A stretch of 64,000 nucleotides of DNA from Larix kaempferi (taxonomy: Eukaryota > Streptophyta > Pinopsida > Pinales > Pinaceae). Under the pieces are notes generated by a model. The model saw nothing but the letters and a program-made list of their open reading frames with translations. It made no database searches and was not told the origin of the DNA. Within the stretch, counting starts at the first letter, position 1, and each line of letters begins with the position of its first letter. This document shows positions 1 to 10,725 of the stretch, piece after piece. The stretch is taken from assembly GCA_027924585.1 (NCBI GenBank), contig BSBM01001444.1:1178001-1242000 (forward strand), given 5' to 3'. The position numbers and the translations under genes are program-made.

Positions 1-473
1 CAGTAATGAGATCGATGACCCAACATATCCCACATTTTTCCTCTTTCCATCCTCTATTGTCCCCGGTATCATCTCGTCTCGGTTGTATATACTAGGCTGT
101 GAAGGCTAGTATATCTGGAATATAGATTTTAGCAATATTTCTCTACGCGAAACTGATTGTGACACCACCTCCTACAAAAAATAAACAAGCAGGCGAATGC
201 GAGGATCACTGAAAGAATTGCAAATCACAGAAACAAAATGAGTTTCAAGCTCGTTTAAACCATGATGATAAGAACAATCATCTCCCAACCATAGACAAAG
301 CTATTTGTCTCCCCCGAGCTCAGACCTTCCAATAGAGAACGATGTTCATACGGATAGTAGTAGCGCAAACCCTAGAAAACAAGGGAGAAACTTCTCCAAT
401 AGTGGAGAACCCCAAAAAATCAGTCCCTTAACTGAAGTAGGGAACCACTCTTGGTTAGAGCGAACTTGCTTGA
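1..473. repeat. Partial unit at the left edge
   Basis: This is the 3' part of a unit: the tail of the foldback right arm (1 to ~86), the small stem-loop, the segment ending in the GAGCTCGTTTAAACC motif, and the leader with the telo-box. The stem-loop carries one change against other A-side copies (CTAGGCTGTGAAGGCTAG). Confidence 0.85.
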
Positions 474-503
474 GTGAATGATGAAATGAGAGGTCGAACT
501 CTC

Positions 504-511
504 TATTTATA
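504..511 (-). promoter_or_regulatory. TATA box of a minus-strand promoter-like module (reference copy)
   Basis: The plus strand CTCTATTTATA reads TATAAATAGAG on the minus strand, a consensus plant TATA box. It sits 30 bp after every anchor: 2426, 8866, 10756, 12693, 14615, 16552, 18474, 20411, 22333, 24270, 26192, 28128, 32177, 34121, 35123 and, in the right half, 47896, 57635 and 61693. It is degraded at 30050, 50448, 52423, 55158 and 59214. In the minus direction a leader follows with CTAGGGTTT about 150-190 bp on. No protein-coding exon is recognisable downstream, so this is probably LTR promoter remnant; transcription is not shown. Confidence 0.55.
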
Positions 512-819
512 CACATCAAAGGGTGACTTTTTTCCTGACCGGGTCGACCTAACTTTCCCTAACTGCGCCGACCTGACTGGTGCAGTTCTGCCCATTGTAT
601 GGGGCAAATTTTCGACTGCTTTGGGGCAGTTTACCCACTGGTCCGACCTGTCTTTCAGGGGAAATACAGAAAATTACATTTAATAAATCTTTTCTTTGTG
701 ATTTCACCGCTAGGTTTACATTGACTGTTTTACATGATCAAATACATTGACGTCTTGTCCCATAGGAGGTACCTTAACAAGATGAAATGCAAAAAGAATA
801 AATTCTGAAGTTGTACTGT

Positions 820-836
820 TTCCAACACTCCCTCTC
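820..836 (-). other. Purine tract plus TGTTGGAA junction (LTR-start-like, reference copy)
   Basis: On the minus strand this reads GAGAGGGAG then TGTTGGAA. A purine tract directly followed by TGTTGG is typical of the polypurine tract/3' LTR boundary of many plant Copia-type retroelements. Related junctions recur in the same unit at 926-939 (AAGAGGCAG/TGTTG) and 1228-1241 (AAGAGGGAG/TGTTG). The TATA box at 504-511 lies about 310 bp inside the inferred LTR. A matching primer-binding site was not found. Confidence 0.45.
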
Positions 837-1571
837 AACAAGGAAGGTATTCTTCGAACACTGTATTCTAATCATATTCTTAATTTGGTCGACCTATGAG
901 GTGATGCCCCATGCAGCTACTACTCCAACACTGCCTCTTGGCCATGGAGGTATCGTCAGCATTATCATACTGAAACACATCTCGATATCATATGTACATC
1001 ACAGTTATCTCTAACCTCTCTATATCATAAGGAAGGTCTTCCAACACAATCACAGTTAGTCGAGAAGTGTCCACAAAGGAACATGCACTAGCTCCACGAC
1101 TCCGCTCCTCTCCCTAGGTGAATCACTCGTGCATCAGCTCAAGAACTCTGCACAGTCCATCGTAGAGTCTATTATGCATCAATACAATGTGCTCAGCTCA
1201 ACCCAGTCCATCTGGTGCCTACATCATCAACACTCCCTCTTCGCTGGAGAGGTATCATCACATCGGAACACATCTAGTTATCATAAGAGGCTCCATTCCA
1301 ACACAGGGATACACTCCACAAAGGAGAAAGTTCCCCAAATGAACCATCCACAAATAAGCATGTTCAACAAAGAAACCATCCCACAATGGGACAAACTCCA
1401 CGGAGGATAACGTTCCACAAAGCAACCATCCCACAAAGGGACCATATCATCTTTTTAAAGAAGATATATGATCTACGTGATGAACTTGGTCATTCTAGAC
1501 AACAGAGGATTACTTCCTCAAGCACTTTATCTGTGGAAGGTGGCAATGATGGGGAAAATCTTTGAAGAAGA

Positions 1572-2008
1572 GAAGTGAGATGAGGTGATACGAATGACAA
1601 CAGAGGACGGAAAGGGGAAAAATGCCGGAGATGTTGAGTCATCGATCCCATGACTGCAGTCTATGCGATGAAACAACTACGAACAACGCCCTACACGAGA
1701 GAAAATGTAGAAAATCACCTTAAATAGTGTTGATGTTGGTTTCGAGCTCTACATTCATTTTGTTTATTGGTTTTTCCATTCTTTCAGTGATCCTGGTTAT
1801 GCTGCTATAAACATTAACAAGAACAAGGAAGGCTCGAAACCACCATCAACACTGTTCAAGTTGGGTTTCTTCATTTTCTCCTGTGTAGGGTGTTGTTCGT
1901 AGTCGTTGCATCACATAGACTGCAGTAATGAGACCGATGACTCAACATCTCCCACATTTTTCCTCTTTCCATCCTCTATTATCCCTTGTATCACCTCGTC
2001 TCACTTGT
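1572..2008. repeat. Foldback element (reference copy), present in nearly every left-array unit
   Basis: The left arm (1573-1749) and right arm (1831-2006) are inverted copies: about 149 of 177 positions pair by hand alignment (~84%), without large gaps. The loop is about 80 bp. Other copies, to within a few bases: 8012-8446, 9902-10338, 11840-12273, 13761-14197, 15699-16133, 17620-18056, 19558-19991, 21479-21915, 23417-23850, 25338-25772, 27275-27710, 29195-29632, 31322-31759, 33266-33701 and 44494-44930; a truncated one lies at 34379-34702. There are no target duplications, so it is part of the unit and not an independent insertion. If transcribed, either strand would fold into a long hairpin. 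The loop (from ~1741) is itself an inverted copy of sequence at ~2126-2176. Confidence 0.85.
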
Positions 2009-3204
2009 ATATACTAGCTTGTGAAGGCTAGTATATCTGGAACGTAGATATTAGCAATATTTCTCTACGAGAAACTGATTGTAACACCACCTCCTACAAA
2101 AAATAAACAAGCAGGCGACTGCAAGGATCAATGAAAGAATGGCAAATCGCAGAAAAGAAATGAGTGTCGAGCTCGTTTAAACCATGATGATAAGAGCAAT
2201 CATCTCCCAACCATAGACAAAGTTATTTGTCTCCCCTGAGCTCAGACCTTCAAATAGAGAATGATGTATATCCGGATAGTAGTAGCGCAAACCCTAGAAA
2301 ACAAGGGAGAAACTTCTCCAATAATGGAAAACCCCAAAAAATCAGTCCCTTAACTGAAGTAGCGAAACACTCTTGGCTACAACGAACTTGCTTGAGTGAA
2401 TGACGAAATGAGAGGCCGAACTCTCTATTTATACACATCAAAGGGTGACTTTTTTCCTGACCGGGTTGACCTAACTTTCCCTAACGGCGCCGACCTGACT
2501 GGTGCAGTTCTGCCCATTGTATGGGGCAAATTGCCCACTGCTTTGGGGCAATTTACCCACTGGTCCGACTTGTCTTGGGGAAATACAGAAAATTACATTT
2601 AATAAATCTTTTCTTTGTGATTTCACCCCTAGGATTACATTGAGTGTTTTACATGATCGAATACATTGACATCTTTTCCCATAGGAGGTATCTTAACAAG
2701 ATGAGATGCAATAAGAATAACTTCCGAGGTTGTACCGTTTCGAACACTCCCTCTCAAAAGGGAAGGTATTCTTCGAATATTGTATTCTAATCTTATTCTT
2801 TATTTGGTCGACCTATGAAGTGATGCCCCATGCAGCTACTACCCCAACACTGCCTCTTGGCCATGGAGGTATCGTCAGCATGATCATACCGAAACACATC
2901 TCGATATCATAAGTACATCACAGTTATCTCTAACCTCTCTATACCATAAGGAAGGTCTTCCAACACAATCACAGTTAGTCGAGAGGTGTCAACAAATCGA
3001 TCTTCGTGCATCTGCTCAATCCAGTCCATTGTGAAACATGCACTAGCTCCACGACTCTGCCCTCTCCATAGGTGAGTCACTCGTGCATCAGCTCAAGAAC
3101 TCTGCACAGTCCATCGTAGAGTCTATCATGCATCAATACAATGTGCTCAGCTCAACCCAATCCATCGAGTGCCTACATCTTCAACACTCCCTCTTAGCTA
3201 AAGA

Positions 3205-3209
3205 GGTAT
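3205..3209. repeat. Target-site duplication GGTAT (left), paired with 7707-7711
   Basis: GGTAT stands immediately before the LTR and again immediately after it (7707-7711). Intact B units have a single GGTAT at this place, for example in the AAAGAGGTATCATCACG motif near 11530. This shows integrase-type insertion with a 5-bp duplication. Confidence 0.93.
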
Positions 3210-5756
3210 TGTTATCACATATATAGTAGCCGGGCTACCATACATTATTTTTCTCATTCCAGTACACTATTGAGCCAGTTCCCTTACATTTGAGATGCCG
3301 AGATGAGCATCTATATTGGATCACTATCAGATTGTGGACAGCAGTTATATTCCCCATGCCATGACTGAGTTTCAGGACACTCAGAGAGATGCCCGATATA
3401 GCCATTATGCCATTGGTACAGAGCAGACAGTAGCGCCCAGAGTTACAGCAGCAGTCTCAGAGGACAGATGATGGTACAGGTTGATGAGCTTTCAGGTATA
3501 TGACTCAGCAGGTATATTATTGTGTTATGGTTAGATTGCTTTTATACTTATTCTTATAGCATGTCTTAGCACTTAGTATCATGATCTGGCGATCATATAG
3601 ATATTTGGACCTGGTTGACCTATTATATATATATTACTGTCCCTACTCAGACTTAGAAGTTCACTATTCATACTCATTGGTGTATACCCTCCTTAGGGAG
3701 AATAGAGGTGATCATTCAACCATACCTTGGCTTGCTAGTGTTGGCTTCATCTTTTCATTGTCTTCATCCATCCGTGGCCTACCTTTTAGATTATCACCCT
3801 GATTTGCTACTTGACTAGTGACATGGAGGACCTTTCCCCACTGTAGCCTCTGTATTGGATGAGCTTCCCTGTTTATTGTGTCTCGGCTCTGAGTTGGTGA
3901 CAAAACTTACCTATGGTGAGTTGGAGTTCCTTGAGAATTCCCCCTAGTCACTAAAGTTGTGTTGGCTAAACCTGAAACTTTTAGTGCTGCCATCAATACA
4001 AAATCTGGAAAAATCAAATGCTATATCTTGTATATGAAAGAAATGCCAAATGAAAATGGCCATGAAAAATAAAATGTTATATCTTTTGGAAAAATAAATA
4101 CCTAGGTAAACAAGTTGTCCATGACACACCTAGAAGTGCTCAGGTAAACAAGTGCCTTAAAAACACACCTGCAGCAGAAAGCCTAAAAATAAATGTAAAT
4201 CTATGCAATGTGTTTGTAAACACACATAGATCAAGGCTATGGAAACCTCAGGCCCAAAAAGCAATGGAACTTAAATGTTATATCTAAACAATTGCTGGCC
4301 TTCTTTGTATTATGGATTGTGCGCATCTGTGATGGTGAATAAACCCTCTTTAAACAACTCATCCATTTGTGAGACACCGCCATTCCCTGTGTTATTGCTC
4401 ATTCAGTATATACTATGGTGTGTATTCCCTTTCCCTTGCCAAAGTGTCACAAAGTCAAGTCAGTCAAGTCATCCCTTAGCCTAGCCAGTTATTTCAGCCT
4501 TCACCCTTCACTAGCAAATTGATCACAACTATGAAGTGAGTATGGTCCTGAAAGTCTAGTCTGAGTAATAATAATAATTAACGACACTATATATTTGGAT
4601 TTAGATCGCCAGTCATGATTACTCTGTGTTTTAGTAGCTATTTGAATAAATTGTAAAGCATGTATTAACCTTGACACCTTGCAGCAGCTATGGATGATAG
4701 TCTGAGTTGTATTTGGTCTTGGTTAGACCTAGTTTGACCATGGAGGACCATGAGACATGAGATGTTGGACCTTATGATGATATGGATAGATGATATATGG
4801 TCTATGTACACATACAGGATGATTCTATGCAGCAGCTACAGGGTTATGATGATGATTCTTGGGATACAGCAGTGTTTGGTCATTTACAGATCATTATTAT
4901 TGGCCTTGTTTCGATACATTGGATATTTATTTTGATCATGCAGAGATTCATATGGTGTATGAGTACACATCTTGGATGGATTTGGACCTTCTGAGTCCAA
5001 TGGGACAGTTTGTTTTCAGTTCCGAGCACTTACAGTGATGATTTAGCCTCAGTAGGCTGTCCTAGTGCAGTTTTGGTCTATTGGAGGCCCTGTCGGAGCA
5101 GAGAAGACTTTTATCCGGTTGACCTAGGGCGCTGATGATGGAGGGGGTGGTCCAGCCACTTGTGTTTACCATATTACCCCCCTCCCGGACACATTGGCAC
5201 CCTCACCTTGACAGCGCCATCACTCCAGGAGGCAGTTTGGGCAGTTTCACGTTTCCCGAGGCATTTCAGGATTGGTAGAAATGGCTATTGAGGAAATCGA
5301 TTTGGGCTACTGAGGCAAAATTATGGCATGGGATGATCAGTGATGATAGATTGGGACCTTCCACACCTCCTCCTGCAGTTTCAGCTTCATCGGGGCCCGC
5401 ATCCATCACTTATGGCACTTTCTGTGGATTTTTGAGGTCTTTTGAGGACCACGACTTCACCTTGGAGGCACGATTTGGTATATTCATGATTATTTATTGG
5501 TTATTGTGCCATGGGGATTGACCAAGGAGGGATAAAATTACCCCTTGGACCCACCATGAGCCTCTTATGATATTTTGTCATCATGATTTGGTGGGATTCC
5601 CCTCTCCTAGGGCGACTTTGTCCACTTATGTTATATTTTATGTGTGATCCATGTATTATGTTGTTGAGCTCATCTCAACCATTGATTAGACATTTGTATC
5701 TTTTAATCTTAGCCACTCATTCAAAAAGTGGTTAGGGTTTTGGTGCCTCTCCTTCC

Positions 5757-5766
5757 TATTTAAAGG
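5757..5766 (+). promoter_or_regulatory. Putative TATA box of the solo LTR
   Basis: TATTTAAAGG lies 2,548 bp into the LTR. The other LTR has TATATAAGG at nearly the same offset (2,540 bp), and both are followed by a matching GGAATAGAA block about 50 bp on. The conserved position supports this as the U3/R boundary region. Confidence 0.6.
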
Positions 5767-6354
5767 AGAGAGCCTCTCATTGTAAAGGGACTTTTGGCTC
5801 TGGATTATTGGAATAGAAAATTATTATTGCATCTATCTCCAATGTTGTGGTGAATGTTTTTGGTGTTCGTTCGTTGGTTCTTCCTTTGCACTGAGTTATT
5901 AGAGATCTTGTTTGCCATATCTATTGTACCACGATTTTGCATCTACAGGTGGAGGCCGATTTGCTTGGAGGAGGAGGTATTGGTAGGGGAAGACTCTCCC
6001 TACTTCTTCTTTGGAGCTCTTCGTTGGTAACAGGGAGTATTACTGTCCCAGGACCTTCTATTTCATGTTACTATTTGCATTTCTCTTGTATTTCTTCCAT
6101 ACTTGATCTTACTGATTGAATTTTATTCCTTGGTTTGACAGGTAGAGGAAGGCGCACTTGTGGACTAGGGCATCAAATTGGCAAGCAAATCAATAATCTC
6201 TCATTTGATCTCTGCGGGAATCTTCCTCAACATCAAGGCATCTCAACCACATCATTCAGGTATGATCTCAAGGTAAGTTCTATCTCCATAGTCTATCCAA
6301 TTGTCAAAAAACACTTAAAACCCTAATTAATCAAAACCCCAATTTTGCATTTTC

Positions 6355-7330
6355 TTAGATCTACTGAGATCTAGTGGGTTGTTGGGCATGATATTGAAAA
6401 CCCACCTCTATAGCATCCACGGCATCCCGGATCTATAGTTTGGTGAGGATTGGCTTCCGTTTGACCCCTCTCCCAAGCCAACTTAGCTTCTCCCAAGGAA
6501 GGCGCACTTCACCATTTGAGCAAGTTGACCTAGATCTAGAACATGGGTGTTTGAAATTCCACTTGATTTGACATCTACACATCAAATAACATACACCCAG
6601 GTTGTCCCTTTCTTGAAATACACCTTGTGGGCCCCATTCCACATTTTAAGGGATTTAATCCCCATTTTGGACCACTTGGAACACTTAAACTCAGATCTAC
6701 AAAGATCTAACCGGTGGATTGCCACAAAATTATAGATCCATACCCCTACTTGACTGATCTACCCGGATCTAAAGTTTGGATGCCATCCGACATGATTTGA
6801 CCCACCTAAACCCAAATTGAAGCCTCCTTAGGGAAAGTCGCACCACCTTGGAGAAGTGAGTTCACTCACTTCGAGGAACTGGGTACTTGAGATTTTTGCA
6901 GATCCGGAATCAGAATAATTCAAAACCTAGGTCTAGACTGTCACTTCGTCAAATCTTGCCTTGGGGATTGCATTCCTTGTTTTAAGGGATTGTGGTCCAC
7001 TTGGGTCAAACCTAGATCTAGACATATTTAACCATCAAGGCCTATACTATCCACTTATCTCATGTTGTAGGAGTCCTAAACCATAAAGTCAACCCTACTT
7101 TGACTCCACTTCCCAATTCCCAAGGCACTGGTTTATCTCCAAGACAACCCACTCTCCTAGATTGTTGGATTGACTTGTGGTTTGACTATTGCATTGGCGA
7201 ACTATACCTTTGAAGACATCATGGACCATGGTCAAGATTGTCTCATGTACTAGTTAGCCCCAATATGACCCCTAAACAACCCTGCATTGGACACGGTTCC
7301 CAAGGCAGTGGATCTTTTGACATTGACCTA
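6355..7330 (+). repeat. Degenerate ~336-bp tandem repeats in the U5 part of the solo LTR
   Basis: The CTATAGTTTGG-like motif recurs at 6433 and 6769, and the TTTTAAGGGATT motif at about 6645 and 6978, giving a period near 336 bp with a weaker third copy after ~7040. AGATCTA motifs recur throughout. The other LTR has the same organisation. Confidence 0.65.
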
Positions 7331-7706
7331 GTACACTAGCCCTAGATCTTACTACCAACATCATAAGTCACTCTCACATTCAACTATGAACCAAAGCTAT
7401 AACTATTGAACCCCTCACTTGGCTTGTGACTTCATCCTTAGGTCTAGGATAAACCATACACCTAACTTCACTTAGAAATACCTTGATTTGGTGTCTTGGT
7501 TTTGATCTCTCCTGTCGGGAGTAGATCGGGTCTCCCCCTTTGTTGTCTGGGCTAGATAACATAAAGCGAAGGTTGCCTCGACTGGCGTGACAACCATACA
7601 TATTGGAGGTCGAGGTGATCGTGGTTGCACCTTTTGAGTTGCCCTTCCCTATTGCCATCCATCACTGGATCCATCCATAGGGGTAACTACAGTTTAGGTG
7701 ATAACA

Positions 7707-7711
7707 GGTAT
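7707..7711. repeat. Target-site duplication GGTAT (right)
   Basis: This copy matches 3205-3209; the interrupted B unit resumes directly after it. Confidence 0.93.
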
Positions 7712-8448
7712 CATCACGTCGGAACACATCTTGTTATCATAAGAGGGTCCATTCCAGCACAGGCATACACTCAACAAAGAAGAACGTTCCCCAAATGAAC
7801 CATCCACAAATAAGCATGTTCCACAATGACACACGCTCCACAGAGGAGTACGTTCCAGAAATGAACCATCCCACAAAGGGACCATATCATCTTTTTAAAG
7901 AAGATATATGATCTACCTGATGAACTTGGTCATTCTAGACCACAGAGGATTACTTCCGCAAGCACTTTATCTGTGGAAGGTGGCAATGAGGGGGGAAATC
8001 TTTGAAGAAGAGAAGTGAGATGAGGTGATACGAATGACAATAGAGGACGGAAATGGGAAAAATGCCGGAGATGTTGAGTCATCGATCCCATGACTGCAGT
8101 CTATGCGATGAAACAACTACGAACAACGCCCTACACGAGAGAAAATGTAGAAAATCACCTTAAATAGTGTTGATGTTGGTTTCGAGCTCCACACTCATTT
8201 TGTTTATGTGCTTTTCCATTCTTTTAGCGATGCTAGTTATGCTGCTATAAACATTAACAAGCTCAACGAAGGCTCGAAACCACCATCAACACTGTTCAAG
8301 GTGAGTCTCTTCATTTTCTCCTGTGTGGGGTGTTGTTCGTAGTCGTTGGATCACATAGACTGCAGTAATGAGATCGATGACCCAACATATCCCACATTTT
8401 TCCTCTTTCCATCCTCTATTGTCCCCGGTATCATCTCGTCTCGGTTGT

Positions 8449-8476
8449 ATATACTAGCCTGTGAAGGCTAGTATAT
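8449..8476. repeat. Perfect 11-bp stem-loop (reference copy)
   Basis: ATATACTAGCC, loop TGTGAA, GGCTAGTATAT. It occurs in each left-array unit just after the foldback; B units have a T in the stem (TAGCTTGTGAAGGCTA), and the copies near 31,765 and 34,710 are further altered. There is no T-run after it on either strand, so a terminator role is not indicated. Confidence 0.7.
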
Positions 8477-8835
8477 CTGGAATATAGATTTTAGCAATAT
8501 TTCTCTACGCGAAACTGATTGTGACACCACCTCCTACAAAAAATAAACAAGCAGGCGAATGCGAGGATCACTGAAAGAATTGCAAATCACAGAAACAAAA
8601 TGAGTGTCAAGCTCGTTTAAACCATGATGATAAGAACAATCATCTCCCAACCATAGACAAAGCTATTTGTCTCCCCCGAGCTCAGACCTTCCAATAGAGA
8701 ACGATGTACATACGGATAGTAGTAGAGCAAACCCTAGAAAACAAGGGAGAAACTTCTCCAATAGTGGAGAACCCCAAAAAATCAGTCCCTTAACTGAAGT
8801 AGGGAACCACTCTTGGTTAGAGCGAATTTGCTTGA

Positions 8836-10725
8836 GTGAATGATGAAATGAGAGGTCGAACTCTCTATTTATACACATCAAAGGGTGACTTTTTTCCTGA
8901 CCGGGTCGACCTAACTTTCCCTAACTGCGCCGACCTGACTGGTGCAGTTCTGCCCATTGTATGGCGCAAATTTCCGACTGCTTTGGGGCAGTTTACCCAC
9001 TGGTCCGACCTGTCTTTCAGGGGAAATACAGAAAATTACATTTAATAAATCTTTTCTTTGTGATTTCACCGCTAGGTTTACATTGAGTGTTTTACATGAT
9101 CAAATACATTGACGTCTTGTCCCATAGGAGGTACCTTAACAAGATGAAATGCAAAAAGAATAAATTCTGAAGTTGTACTGTTTCCAACACTCCCTCTCAA
9201 CAAGGAAGGTATTCTTCGAACACTGTATTCTAATCATATTCTTAATTTGGTCGACCTATGAGGTGATGCCCCATGCAGCTACTACTCCAACACTGCCTCT
9301 TGGCCATGGAGGTATCGTCAGCATTATCATACTGAAACACATCTCGATATCATATGTACATCACAGTTATCTCTAACCTCTCTATATCATAAGGAAGGTC
9401 TTCCAACACAATCACAATTAGTCGAGAAGTGTCCACAAAGGAACATGCACTAGCTCCACGACTCCGCTCCTCTCCCTAGTTGAATCACTCGTGCATCAGC
9501 TCAAGAACTCTGCACAGTCCATCGTAGAGTTTATTATGCATCAATACAATGTGCTCAGCTCAACCCAGTCCATCTGGTGCCTACATCATCAACACTCCCT
9601 CTTCGCTGGAGAGGTATCATCACATCGGAACACATCTTGTTATCATAAGAGGCTCCATTCCAACACAGGGATACACTCCACAAAGGAGAAAGTTCCCCAA
9701 ATGAACCATCCCACAATGGGACAAACTCCACGGAGGATAACGTTCCACAAAGCAACCATCCCACAAAGGGACCATATCATCTTTTTAAAGAAGATATATG
9801 ATCTACGTGATGAACTTGGTCATTCTAGACAACAGAGGATTACTTCCTCAAGCACTTTATCTGTGGAAGGTGGCAATGATGGGGAAAATCTTTGAAGAGG
9901 AGAAGTAAGATGAGCTGATACGAAGGACAATAGAGAATGGGAAGAGGAAAAGTGTCGGAGATCTTGAGTCATCGATCCCATGACTGCAATCTATGCAATG
10001 AAACAACTATGAACAACGCCCTACACGAGAGAAAACGTAGAAAATCACCTTAAGTAGTGTTGATGTTGGTTTCGAGCTCTACATTCATTTTGTTTATTGG
10101 TTTTTCCATTCTTTCAGTGATCCTGGTTATGCTGCTATAAACATTGACAAGAACAAGGAAGGCTCGAAACCACCATCAACACTGTTCAAGGTGGGTTTCT
10201 TCATTTTCTCCTGTGTAGGGTGTTGTTCGTAGTCGTTGCATCACATAGACTGCAGTAATGAGACCGATGACTCAACATCTCCCACATTTTTCCTCTTTCC
10301 ATCCTCTATTATCCCTTGTATCACCTCGTCTCACTTGTATATACTAGCTTGTGAAGGCTAGTATATCTGGAACGTAGATATTAGCAATATTTCTCTACGA
10401 GAAACTGATTGTGACACCACCTCCTACAAAAAATAAACAAGCAGGCGAATGCGAGGATCAATGAAAGAATGGCAAATCGCAGAAAAGAAATGAGTGTCGA
10501 GCTCGTTTAAACCATGATGATAAGAGCAATCATCTCCCAACCATAGACAAAGTTATTTGTCTCCCCTGAGCTCAGACCTTCAAATAGAGAATGATGTATA
10601 TCCGGATAGTAGTAGCGCAAACCCTAGAAAACAAGGGAGAAACTTCTCCAATAGTGGAGAACCCCAAAAAATCAGTCCCTTAACTGAAGTAGCGAACCAC
10701 TCTTGGCTACAACGAACTTGCTTGA
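8836..10725. repeat. Array unit 3 (type A, 1,890 bp)
   Basis: This A unit is 32 bp shorter than the others. One copy of the minisatellite near 9705 is missing, between AATGAACCATC and CCACAATGGG. The loss joins two reading frames into a 134-codon frame (9491-9895), which is therefore a by-product of the deletion. Confidence 0.88.

Larger units (their letters stand above)
474..2395. repeat. Array unit 1 (type A, 1,922 bp)
   Basis: This is a useful reference unit. In order it holds: TATA box on the minus strand (504-511), GC-rich dyads (589-627), purine-tract/TGTTG motifs at 820-836, 926-939 and 1228-1241, a short CCACAAAG-type minisatellite (~1310-1450), the foldback (1572-2008), a stem-loop (~2007-2036) and the telo-box leader (~2285-2395). 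Confidence 0.88.
3210..7706 (+). mobile_element. Solo LTR of a Ty3/gypsy-type element (4,497 bp)
   Basis: The ends are TGTTATCAC and GTGATAACA, a perfect terminal inverted repeat in TG...CA form, flanked by GGTAT. No internal region, primer-binding site or second LTR is present. It is homologous along its length to the LTR at 39,868-44,361, which has the same ends and length (4,494 bp), so it belongs to that family. A solo LTR normally arises by recombination between the two LTRs of a complete insertion. The plus orientation is set by the matching LTR, which lies downstream of a plus-strand pol. Short reading frames inside look like chance frames. Bases 3210-5756 are U3-like DNA in which I see no gene. 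Confidence 0.92.
2396..8835. repeat. Array unit 2 (type B) split by a solo LTR
   Basis: Without the 4,497-bp LTR and the extra 5-bp target copy the unit is 1,938 bp, as expected for type B. The unit reads continuously from 3209 to 7712. Type B carries about 34 bp more than A near 2985-3040 (the segment with the TCTTCGTGCATCTGCTC motif). Confidence 0.88.

Noticed and set aside
1129-1410. Recurring frames of 60-134 codons in the array (e.g. those opening MHQLKNSAQ, MYCFQHSLS, MNDEMRGRT and MMCINREF)
   Set aside because: They repeat only because the DNA repeats, occur on both strands over the same bases, often start at GTG, change length with small indels (e.g. 9491-9895), and show no domain.
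1850-1890. Splice-site-like sequences in the foldback (CAAG/GTGAGT in several units, TCCTGTGTAG/G)
   Set aside because: No coding frame or branch-site context supports an intron; the arm sequence could match by chance.
2240-2275. GGTCTGAGCTC on the minus strand as a tRNA-Met primer-binding site
   Set aside because: It resembles TGGTATCAGAGC only in part, and no LTR end in CA precedes it.
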